Shown here piece after piece: positions 53,976 to 61,242 of a stretch of DNA of 64,000 nt. Numbering within the stretch: position 1 is the stretch's first letter; each line of letters starts with the position of its first letter. Origin of the DNA: Massilia sp. CFBP 13721 (GTDB lineage: Bacteria > Pseudomonadota > Gammaproteobacteria > Burkholderiales > Burkholderiaceae_D). The stretch is taken from assembly GCF_014842025.1 (NCBI RefSeq), contig NZ_JACYUY010000025.1:1-64000 (forward strand), given 5' to 3'. Below the pieces are notes generated by a model. The model did not search any database. It saw only the letters and a program-made list of their open reading frames with translations, and was not told the origin of the DNA. Position numbers and translations under genes: made by a program.

Positions 53976-54635
53976 ATGACCGTTTCCCTGGACTCCGCCG
54001 CCGTTGCCCACTACCTGGCCGAGCACCCACGCTTCTTCGAAGAACATGCCGCCCTGCTGGGCGAGGTCAAACTGTCGAGCACGCTGACCGGGAAAACCGT
54101 GTCGCTGCAGGAGCGCCAGATGGAAGTCATGCGCGCCAAGTACAAGGCGCTCGAACTGCGCATGGCCGACCTGCTGCGCACCGCCACCGACAACACCGTC
54201 ATCCTGAACCGCTTTCACGCCTGGCATGTGGCGCTCTTGAAATCGGCCGGCGGCGCGGCCATGGCGCGCGACCTGGTCGACGGCCTGAAGGAACATCTCG
54301 CCGTGCCGCAAGCGGCGCTGCGCCTGTGGAATGTCAAAGCCGAGCATACCGACACCTGGTTTGCCGCCGATGCCGGCGATGCGCGCCTGTTCGCATCCAG
54401 CCTGCGCGTACCCTATTGCGGGCCGAACAAGGATTTCGAAGCCGTGCGCTGGCTCGACGGCGCAGACGCGGTGCGCTCGACCGCGCTGTTGCCGCTGACG
54501 GCGAATGGCGCCACCTTCGGCTTGCTGGTGCTGGGCTCGCCCGACGCCGAGCGCTTCAGCGCGCTGATGGCGACCGACTTCCTGGTTCAATTGGGCCAGT
54601 CGGCCAGCGCCGCGCTGGCGCCGCTGCGGGCGTAG
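53976..54635 (+). CDS. DUF484 family protein
   Basis: A 219-residue protein of the DUF484 (YigA) family. The N-terminal part reads AAVAHYLAEHPRFFEEHAALL and VSLQERQMEVMRAKYKALE (a coiled coil), and the C-terminal half is GAF-like (LPLTANGATFGLLVLGSPDAERF). The function is unknown. It ends 1 bp before xerC, the conserved pairing seen in E. coli. Confidence 0.92.
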   Translation: MTVSLDSAAVAHYLAEHPRFFEEHAALLGEVKLSSTLTGKTVSLQERQMEVMRAKYKALELRMADLLRTATDNTVILNRFHAWHVALLKSAGGAAMARDLVDGLKEHLAVPQAALRLWNVKAEHTDTWFAADAGDARLFASSLRVPYCGPNKDFEAVRWLDGADAVRSTALLPLTANGATFGLLVLGSPDAERFSALMATDFLVQLGQSASAALAPLRA

Positions 54636-54636
54636 C

Positions 54637-55566
54637 ATGGACGCGGCGCGCACGGACTGGGCCGAACGCTACCTGGGAGAATTGGCCACCCAGCGCCAGC
54701 TGTCCGCGCACACGATTGCCGCCTACCGGCGCGACCTGGCCGAACTGCGCCAACTGGCCGGCCATGAAGACTGGCCGCTGCTGACCCATGCCGACATGCG
54801 CCGCTTCGCCGCGCGCCTGCACGCCAGCGGCCAGGAAGCGCGCTCGATCGCCCGCAAACTGTCGGGCTGGCGCGGCTTTTATGCATGGCTGTCGCGCCAG
54901 ATGGCACTGCCCGCCAATCCGGTCGAGGGCGTGCGCGCCCCGCGCCGTCCAAAAACCCTGCCCAAGGCGCTGGCCGTCGATGCCGCCGTCCAATTGCTGG
55001 AAGCGAAGCAGCACGGTCATCCGGAGCCGGCCGAACTGTGCAACCGCGCTATGTTCGAGCTGCTGTATTCGAGCGGGTTGCGGGTGTCGGAACTGGCCGG
55101 GCTCGACCTGGCGTATACGAACGCCGACGGCCAGGCATCCCTGGGCTGGTACGATGCCGCCGCCGCCGAAGTCGTGGTCACCGGCAAGGGCAATAAAATG
55201 CGCCGGGTGCCGGTCGGCGGCCCCGCGCGCGCGGCGCTGGCCGCCTGGCTGGCGGTGCGTCCGCCCGCCGCCGACGGCAGTGCCGCCTTGTTCCTGTCGA
55301 AACGCGGCACCCGCATCAGCCCGCGCGTGGTGCAGCAACGACTGAAGACCCATGCGCTGCAGGCCGGTTCCCCGGTGCACGTGCACCCGCACGTGCTGCG
55401 CCACTCGTTCGCTTCGCACCTGCTGCAATCCTCGGGCGACCTGCGCGCCGTGCAGGAACTATTAGGCCACGCCAGCATCACCTCGACCCAGGTGTATACC
55501 GCGCTCGATTTCCAGCATCTTGCCGCCGTGTATGACCGAGCCCATCCGCGCGCGAAAGCGAAGTAG
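54637..55566 (+). CDS. xerC: Tyrosine recombinase XerC
   Basis: A 309-residue recombinase that, with XerD, resolves chromosome dimers at dif. The N-terminal SAM-like domain has YLGELATQRQLSAHTIAAYR. The catalytic residues are Arg in YSSGLRVSELAGL (near 148), Lys in VTGKGNKMRRVP (near 185), HxxR in PHVLRHSFASHLL (near 253-256), His in LLGHASITSTQ (near 278) and the Tyr nucleophile in TQVYTALDF (near 287). The DUF484 pairing and the length support XerC rather than a phage integrase. Confidence 0.95.
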   Translation: MDAARTDWAERYLGELATQRQLSAHTIAAYRRDLAELRQLAGHEDWPLLTHADMRRFAARLHASGQEARSIARKLSGWRGFYAWLSRQMALPANPVEGVRAPRRPKTLPKALAVDAAVQLLEAKQHGHPEPAELCNRAMFELLYSSGLRVSELAGLDLAYTNADGQASLGWYDAAAAEVVVTGKGNKMRRVPVGGPARAALAAWLAVRPPAADGSAALFLSKRGTRISPRVVQQRLKTHALQAGSPVHVHPHVLRHSFASHLLQSSGDLRAVQELLGHASITSTQVYTALDFQHLAAVYDRAHPRAKAK

Positions 55567-55684
55567 ACAAGGGTTCGCCTGCGCTGGCGCAAAGGCTGGT
55601 GCGGTTGATGGTGGCAGATTGCAAATTACGGCATAATCTTCGGCTTCTTCACGCTTCTTGCAGCCGCCCGCACTGCGCATAACC

Positions 55685-56728
55685 ATGTCACCGATCCCGA
55701 CCACCATCCTCACCGGCTTCCTTGGCGCCGGCAAGACCACCCTCCTCAACCGCATCCTGCGCGAGGAGCACGGCCTGCGCATTGCCGTCATCGAGAACGA
55801 ATTCGGCGAAGAAAACATCGACAACGAAATCCTGGTTCAAGACAGCGGCGAACAGATCGTCGAAATGAACAATGGCTGCATTTGCTGCACCATCCGCGGC
55901 GATCTTGTCGTGGCCCTGAATAACCTGGCGCAAAAGCGCGAAGCGGGCGAGCTTCAGTTCGACCACGTCGTCATCGAAACGACGGGCTTGGCCAATCCCG
56001 GTCCGGTGGCCCAGACCTTCTTTGTCGACGAAGAAGTCGGCGCCTACTACATGCTCGACGCCGTGGTGACGGTGGTCGATGCACGCCATGCGATGGATCA
56101 GCTCGACCGCCACGAAGAAGCCCAGAGACAAGTCGGTTTTGCCGACAAGATGCTGCTCTCCAAACTGGACCTGGTCGATGCAGACCAGCTCGAAACGCTG
56201 AAAATGCGCTTGCGCCGCATTAACCCGCGCGCGCCGATCTCGACCTCCGACTTCGGCCGGGCGCCGATCGCCGAGGTGCTCGACCTGCGCGGTTTCAATT
56301 TGAACGACAAGCTCGAACTGGACCCGGACTTCCTGCTCGCCGAGGAACATGATCATGACCATCCCGATCACGTCCACACCGACGCCTGCAAGCACGATCA
56401 CGGCCATGATCACCATCGCGCCCATCACAGCGACGACATCGCCGCCTTCGTCTTCAAATCCGAGCGCGCCTTCGATCCGGAACGGCTCGACCAGTTCCTC
56501 GGCAGCATGGTGCAAGTCTTTGGACCGAGCATGCTGCGCTACAAGGGCGTACTGTCGATGGCGGGCGCCGAGCGCAAGGTTGTCTTCCAGGGCGTGCATC
56601 AAATCATGGGCAGCGACCTGGGGGCAAAGTGGGGGCTTGACGAAGCGCGTGGCAGCAAAATGGTTTTTATTGGTAAAAATTTACCGAAAGACGTATTTAT
56701 CCGCGGTTTGGAACAATGTTTGGTATAA
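55685..56728 (+). CDS. CobW/COG0523-family GTPase with histidine-rich loop
   Basis: A 347-residue GTP-binding protein of the COG0523 (ZNG/YeiR/CobW) metallochaperone group. The Walker A motif is TGFLGAGKTTLLN (near residue 14), the metal site CxCC is in NNGCICCTIRGD, and the guanine-specificity motif is LSKLDLVD. A histidine-rich stretch (about 220-250, EHDHDHPDHVHTD and HDHGHDHHRAHH) probably binds zinc or another metal. The CobW C-terminal domain follows. It precedes dksA; a link between zinc status and DksA is known for this family in other bacteria but is only inferred here. No clear Zur box was recognised upstream. Confidence 0.92.
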   Translation: MSPIPTTILTGFLGAGKTTLLNRILREEHGLRIAVIENEFGEENIDNEILVQDSGEQIVEMNNGCICCTIRGDLVVALNNLAQKREAGELQFDHVVIETTGLANPGPVAQTFFVDEEVGAYYMLDAVVTVVDARHAMDQLDRHEEAQRQVGFADKMLLSKLDLVDADQLETLKMRLRRINPRAPISTSDFGRAPIAEVLDLRGFNLNDKLELDPDFLLAEEHDHDHPDHVHTDACKHDHGHDHHRAHHSDDIAAFVFKSERAFDPERLDQFLGSMVQVFGPSMLRYKGVLSMAGAERKVVFQGVHQIMGSDLGAKWGLDEARGSKMVFIGKNLPKDVFIRGLEQCLV

Positions 56729-56792
56729 ACTATCCCGGTTTAGCAGTACCGGTCGCGCCCGTGGCAAGACACGGCAGGTATTGATGATGGAC

Positions 56793-56812
56793 CGCTGTCC
56801 TCCCGGACAGCG
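56793..56812. repeat. Perfect 8-bp hairpin in the dksA leader region
   Basis: CGCTGTCC (56793-56800) and GGACAGCG (56805-56812) are exact reverse complements around TCCC. The gap between the CobW-type gene and dksA (56729-56935) has no coding sense. The hairpin lacks a T-run, so it is not a standard terminator. Confidence 0.6.
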
Positions 56813-56935
56813 AGGACGGCGGATCGTACGGGCCGTCATGGCAGCAGCAAGGGCGCGCACCCTTGAGTTCGGGGTGCTACGGCTGAGCTAGCTGATAAAA
56901 TGAAAACCTCTGTCGTATCGAAGGTAAGTGAAGTC

Positions 56936-57385
56936 ATGACTAAAACAACGAAACCGAATGCCGCTCAGGCCGAAGACCGACTCTTGACGGAAGAAGAAAT
57001 TCGGGCGATGGGCGAAGAGGACTACATGAACCCGGCCCAGCTCGCGTTCTTCAAGGACCGCCTGCAGCAGCTCGAGAAGGAACTGCTGAAAAATGCCGGC
57101 GAGACTACCGAGCACCTGCGCGAGACCGTGCTGGTTCCCGATCCGGCCGACCGCGCCACCATCGAGGAAGAACACGCCCTCGAACTGCGCACCCGCGACC
57201 GCGAACGCAAGCTGCTCAAAAAAGTGCAGCAATCGCTGGCCGCCATCGACGGTGGCGACTATGGCTGGTGCGAAGAAACCGGCGAGCCGATTGGCATTCC
57301 GCGCCTGATCGCACGCCCGACCGCCACGCTGTCCCTGGAAGCCCAGCAGCGCCGCGAACTGAAGCAAAAGCTCTACGGCGACTAA
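56936..57385 (+). CDS. dksA: RNA polymerase-binding transcription factor DksA (single-cysteine form)
   Basis: A 149-residue factor (E. coli DksA is 151) that binds the RNA polymerase secondary channel and works with ppGpp. The coiled-coil tip DPADRA keeps both acidic residues, and the block ALELRTRDRERKLLKKVQ is conserved. The zinc-finger region reads YGWCEETGEPIGIPRLIARP then TATLSLEAQ, so only one of the four zinc cysteines remains. This is the zinc-independent DksA form found in many proteobacteria. An upstream ATG at 56900 would add 12 residues. A strong terminator follows. Confidence 0.95.
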   Translation: MTKTTKPNAAQAEDRLLTEEEIRAMGEEDYMNPAQLAFFKDRLQQLEKELLKNAGETTEHLRETVLVPDPADRATIEEEHALELRTRDRERKLLKKVQQSLAAIDGGDYGWCEETGEPIGIPRLIARPTATLSLEAQQRRELKQKLYGD

Positions 57386-57406
57386 TTTACTTTTTTAGTT
57401 CCCTGC

Positions 57407-57436
57407 AAAAAGCATGCGCCTGTCGCATGCTTTTTT
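57407..57436 (+). terminator. Rho-independent terminator of dksA
   Basis: AAAAAGCATGCG (57407-57418) pairs with CGCATGCTTTTT around CCTGT, ending in T6. It starts 22 bp after the dksA stop and, with its A-run, could also act on the minus strand. Confidence 0.92.
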
Positions 57437-57615
57437 GTTTTCTACCTTGTTGCCCCCTCCGTGCGGTTAGAAACTTTCCCATGAGATACACTGATGCTAA
57501 CCCGCACAGGCTTTGCGCGGGCGCACGTGTGCGCAGGACGCCGCGCGCGGCGCCATGCTACCGTCATGGCTGAGCGCCGCGGCTGCCGCTGCGCCGCATG
57601 ATTGACAGGGATGAC

Positions 57616-58947
57616 GTGGGCATATTTTCCTTCCTCAAGAAAAAACCCGACCCGGCGGCGCTGCCGGCGGCACCGCTGCGCCCCGACGGAGCGGCGCGCC
57701 CGTCGCCCGAGGCCGAGCGCGAGGCCGAGCGCGCGCGCCAGCGCGACGTCGCGCGTGCCACCGCCGCCAAGATCGACGCCATCGAACTGGCGATGACCAC
57801 CGATTTCTTCGATGACGCCGAAGCGCGCTGGGGCCATACCCGGCGTGCCCCCGCCGCCGCTGCTGGCGCTGCTGGCGCTGCTGCCGCGCATGATAAACCC
57901 GGCGACGCCGAATTCGCCACCCTGGCCGACCAGCCCGATGCCGCCGCGGCGCCGGCCAGCGCCCCGGTAGTCGAAGAAAGCGCGATCCTGTACGCCAACG
58001 GCCAGGGTGCGCTTGCCGAGCAAATGTTGCAGGAGTGCCTGCGCGAACTGGGCCGCACTGAACGCCAGCCCTGGTGGATGCTGTTCGACCTGTACCAGGC
58101 CGAAGGCCGCGAGCGCGACTTCGACAGCGTCGCGATCGATTACGCGAGTCACTTCGAAACCTCGCCGCCGGCCTACGTCGACCGCTCGCCGCCCGCTGCT
58201 GCGCAAGGCGCTACGCACGGTAGCTACTCTGGTGTCGCACCGGCCGCGCGTTTGACCGGCACCCTCGGCGCCGACGCCGTGTTGCGCCTGCACGCGCTGT
58301 GCGCAAGCGGCGGCGCGCCGGTGCGCATCGACGTCGCCGCCGTCAGCGGCATCACCGGCGAGGGCTGCGCGGCCCTGCTGGCCGCGTTGCAAGACTTGCG
58401 CGCGGCCAGGCGCGAAATCGTGCTGGTGGGCGCCGATACCTTATTGGGGCTGCTACGGCCGATGCTGGCCATCGGCGAGCGCAGCGGCGGGGAAGCGCCC
58501 TGGCTGCTGCTGCTCGAACTGCTGCAATTGTCAGGACGCGAAAAGGATTTCGAAGAAACGGCAATGGATTATTGTGTCACCTTCGAGGTATCGCCCCCCT
58601 CGTTCGAAACCCTGCCCGGAGGCGGCAGCACGCCGCCGCCGAGTGCTGTTCCCATGGCCTCCGACCAGCGCTTCCTGCTCCCCGCCGTCGTCGACGGCGA
58701 TATCGGCAACTTGCTGGCGGCGATCGCATCGTATGCGGCCGCAGATCCCGCCGCGCCAATCGTGCTCGACTGCACACGGCTGGTGCGCATCGGTTTTGGC
58801 GCCGCTAGCCAGTTACATACCACCTTGCAGCGGCTGGCTGCCGACGAACGCCGCATCGAATTGCGCGAACTGAACCACCTGGTAACGGCGCTGCTGCGTT
58901 TATTGAACTATCAAGACTGCGCGCGCCTGTACGCGCACAAATATTGA
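57616..58947 (+). CDS. STAS-domain-like protein with two FimV-type segments
   Basis: A protein of about 443 residues. The N-terminus GIFSFLKKKPDPAALP is followed by a charged, alanine-rich linker. Two short helical segments, ILYANGQGALAEQMLQECL (about 120-160) and PWLLLLELLQLSGREKDFEE (about 290-320), resemble each other and the small C-terminal domain of FimV. They bracket or precede two STAS-like (SpoIIAA-type) segments (RIDVAAVSGITGEGCAALLA and IVLDCTRLVRIGFGAASQL). A role as a regulator or scaffold is guessed. GTG 57616 is preferred (AGGGA upstream and family-like N-terminus); ATG 57598 is also open. It lies directly upstream of hslVU. Confidence 0.75.
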   Translation: MGIFSFLKKKPDPAALPAAPLRPDGAARPSPEAEREAERARQRDVARATAAKIDAIELAMTTDFFDDAEARWGHTRRAPAAAAGAAGAAAAHDKPGDAEFATLADQPDAAAAPASAPVVEESAILYANGQGALAEQMLQECLRELGRTERQPWWMLFDLYQAEGRERDFDSVAIDYASHFETSPPAYVDRSPPAAAQGATHGSYSGVAPAARLTGTLGADAVLRLHALCASGGAPVRIDVAAVSGITGEGCAALLAALQDLRAARREIVLVGADTLLGLLRPMLAIGERSGGEAPWLLLLELLQLSGREKDFEETAMDYCVTFEVSPPSFETLPGGGSTPPPSAVPMASDQRFLLPAVVDGDIGNLLAAIASYAAADPAAPIVLDCTRLVRIGFGAASQLHTTLQRLAADERRIELRELNHLVTALLRLLNYQDCARLYAHKY

Positions 58948-58986
58948 GCATCTGCATACCTTACTGCCGCGTTACCGCCCCACTGT

Positions 58987-59014
58987 CTTGCAATTTTGTG
59001 CAACACCCCCACTT
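58987..59014 (+). promoter_or_regulatory. Sigma-32 (heat-shock) promoter of hslVU
   Basis: CTTGCA (58987-58992), a 14-nt spacer and CCCCACTT (59007-59014) match the sigma-32 consensus (CTTGAA, 13-15 nt, CCCCATNT) with one change in each box. It lies 29 bp upstream of the hslV ATG, the expected place for a heat-shock protease operon. Confidence 0.8.
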
Positions 59015-59043
59015 GCGGAGGGCTAGTTAATCATGAGGCAGAT

Positions 59044-59580
59044 ATGGAACAATTTCACGGCACCACCATTGTGAGCGTGCGCCGCGGCGAGAAAGTCGCC
59101 CTCGGCGGCGACGGTCAGGTTACCCTGGGCAACGTCGTCATGAAGGGCTCGGCTCGCAAGGTGCGCAAACTCTATCAAGGCAAAGTCCTGTGCGGCTTCG
59201 CCGGCGCCACCGCCGACGCATTTACCCTGCTCGACCGCTTCGAAGCGAAACTGGAAAAGCACCAGGGCAACCTGCTGCGTTCCTCGGTGGAACTGGCCAA
59301 GGATTGGCGCACCGACCGCATGCTGAGCAAGCTCGAGGCAATGCTGCTGGTAGCCGACAAGGAAGTGACCTTGATCATCACGGGCAATGGCGATGTGCTC
59401 GAACCCGAAGACGGCATCGGCGCGATCGGCTCTGGCGGCATCTATGCCCAGTCCGCGGCCAAGGCGCTACAGGAAAACACGGAACTGCCGCCGAGCGAGG
59501 TCGTGAAAAAAGCGCTGACCATCGCCGGCGAACTGTGTATCTACACCAATCTGTCCCACATCATCGAAACGCTGGACTGA
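59044..59580 (+). CDS. hslV: ATP-dependent protease subunit HslV (ClpQ)
   Basis: A 178-residue proteasome-like peptidase of the HslUV complex. The N-terminus reads MEQFHGTTIVSVRR; as in other betaproteobacteria, a short propeptide precedes the Thr that becomes the nucleophile. GGDGQVTLG, KVLCGFAGATADAF and the end AGELCIYTNLSHIIETLD are typical. GAGG precedes the ATG. hslU follows after 14 bp. Confidence 0.97.
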   Translation: MEQFHGTTIVSVRRGEKVALGGDGQVTLGNVVMKGSARKVRKLYQGKVLCGFAGATADAFTLLDRFEAKLEKHQGNLLRSSVELAKDWRTDRMLSKLEAMLLVADKEVTLIITGNGDVLEPEDGIGAIGSGGIYAQSAAKALQENTELPPSEVVKKALTIAGELCIYTNLSHIIETLD

Positions 59581-59594
59581 CCGGCGCGCATACC

Positions 59595-60932
59595 ATGAAC
59601 ATGACTCCCCTCGAAATCGTCTCGGAACTGGACAAGCACGTCGTCGGCCAGGGCAAGGCCAAGCGCGCCGTCGCCATTGCCCTGCGCAACCGCTGGCGCC
59701 GCCAGCAGGTCGACGAACCCCTGCGCCACGAGATCACCCCGAAAAACATCCTCATGATCGGCCCGACCGGCGTCGGCAAGACGGAAATCGCGCGCCGCCT
59801 GGCCAAGCTGGCGGACGCTCCTTTCATTAAAATCGAAGCGACCAAATTCACCGAGGTCGGCTATGTCGGGCGCGACGTCGACACCATCATCCGCGACCTG
59901 ATCGACATCGGCGTGAAACAGACCCGCGCCAGCGAAATGAAAAAGGTGAAACAACGCGCCGAGGACGCGGCTGAAGACCGCATCATCGACATCCTGGTGC
60001 CGCCGGCGCGCGACTTCGGTTTCAACGTCAGCGCCGCCGCCGAAGCGAAAGAAGGAGATAGCACGCGTCAGACGTTCCGTAAACGCCTGCGCGAGGGCGC
60101 GCTCGACGACCGCGAGGTTGAAATCGAGGTAGCGGACGCTGCGCCGCAGATGGAAATCATGGCCCCGCCCGGCATGGAAGAAATGACGGAGCAGATCAAG
60201 TCGATGTTCGCCGGCGTCGGCAACACGCGCAAGAAGGCGCGCAAGATGAAGATCAGGGAAGCGATGAAGGTGCTGGCCGAGGAAGAAGCGGCGCGCCTGA
60301 TCAACGAAGACGAGATGAAGCAGAAGGCGATCCACAACGTCGAGAACAACGGCATCGTGTTCCTCGACGAGATCGACAAGATCGCGACGCGCTCCGAGCA
60401 CGGCGGCGCCGACGTCTCGCGCGCGGGCGTGCAGCGCGATCTGCTGCCGCTGGTCGAGGGCACGACGGTGAACACGAAGTACGGCATGATCAAGACCGAC
60501 CACATCCTGTTCATTGCTTCCGGTGCGTTTCACCTGGCTAAACCGTCGGACCTGATTCCCGAACTGCAGGGGCGTTTCCCGATCCGGGTCGAACTTGAAT
60601 CGCTGTCGATCGACGATTTCAAACGCATTCTGACCAGCACCGACGCCTGCCTGACGACCCAGTACGAAGCCTTGCTCGGCACCGAAGGCGTGCAACTGAC
60701 CTTCTCCGAAGACGGCATCCACCGCCTGGCCGAGATCGCATATGCCGTCAACGAACGTACTGAAAACATCGGCGCGCGCCGTTTATATACGGTGATGGAA
60801 AAGTTGCTCGAGGAAATCTCGTTCCACGCCAGCGACACGCAAGACAAGGCGATCACGATCGACGCTGCGTATGTCAACGAACGGCTCGACGTGCTGTCGG
60901 CCAACGAAGACTTGTCGCGGTATGTATTGTAA
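59595..60932 (+). CDS. hslU: ATP-dependent protease ATPase subunit HslU (ClpY)
   Basis: A 445-residue AAA+ unfoldase. It starts MTPLEIVSELDKHVVGQGKA, with Walker A in MIGPTGVGKTEIARR (near residue 57), KFTEVGYVGRDVD, Walker B in GIVFLDEIDKIATR and sensor 2 in NIGARRLYTVMEKLLEEISF. It ends DLSRYVL, the tail that docks into HslV. The I domain lies between about 110 and 240. It is in an operon with hslV under the heat-shock promoter. Confidence 0.97.
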   Translation: MNMTPLEIVSELDKHVVGQGKAKRAVAIALRNRWRRQQVDEPLRHEITPKNILMIGPTGVGKTEIARRLAKLADAPFIKIEATKFTEVGYVGRDVDTIIRDLIDIGVKQTRASEMKKVKQRAEDAAEDRIIDILVPPARDFGFNVSAAAEAKEGDSTRQTFRKRLREGALDDREVEIEVADAAPQMEIMAPPGMEEMTEQIKSMFAGVGNTRKKARKMKIREAMKVLAEEEAARLINEDEMKQKAIHNVENNGIVFLDEIDKIATRSEHGGADVSRAGVQRDLLPLVEGTTVNTKYGMIKTDHILFIASGAFHLAKPSDLIPELQGRFPIRVELESLSIDDFKRILTSTDACLTTQYEALLGTEGVQLTFSEDGIHRLAEIAYAVNERTENIGARRLYTVMEKLLEEISFHASDTQDKAITIDAAYVNERLDVLSANEDLSRYVL

Positions 60933-60962
60933 TTCGGTGTTGTAATTGGCAAGGAGAGCACC

Positions 60963-61163
60963 ATGGCAAACAAGGCACTCGCAACGCGCCAAAAAATGAT
61001 GCTGCGCGCCATGCCGGCCCAGCAGATCGGCAAGCCGCGCAACCCGATCGCGGCCCTGGCCAAGGCGCGCTCGGCGGGTGCGCATGCCAAGCCGCTCTCG
61101 AATGAACGGCAAGCCAGTAAACGCTTGCTGAAAAAGGTGCCGCTGGTTCCCGAGGACGAGTAA
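60963..61163 (+). CDS. Small basic hypothetical protein downstream of hslU
   Basis: A 66-residue protein rich in Lys, Arg and Ala (KALATRQKMMLRAMPAQQIG, then a C-terminal KKVPLVPEDE). AAGGAGAGCACC before the ATG is a strong ribosome site, and the 30-bp distance from hslU suggests co-transcription. I recognise no domain. Confidence 0.7.
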   Translation: MANKALATRQKMMLRAMPAQQIGKPRNPIAALAKARSAGAHAKPLSNERQASKRLLKKVPLVPEDE

Positions 61164-61169
61164 TAAACG

Positions 61170-61202
61170 GGGCAGGCGCCGTTCTGAATGGTACCTGCCC
61201 CG
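61170..61202. terminator. Hairpin between convergent genes, possible terminator
   Basis: GGGGCAGG (61170-61177) and CCTGCCCC (61195-61202) pair around a 17-nt loop, just after the small gene. No T-run follows on the plus strand, and only a weak T-rich stretch on the minus strand, so any termination would be weak or factor-assisted. Confidence 0.4.
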
Positions 61203-61242
61203 CCCTTGTCCGCCTCAAGCCGAGCGGCTTGACCAGTTACGG

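Noticed and set aside
54637..55566. Phage or integron integrase
   Set aside because: The length, the partner DUF484 gene and the full set of catalytic residues fit chromosomal XerC; no attachment site or mobile cargo is seen.
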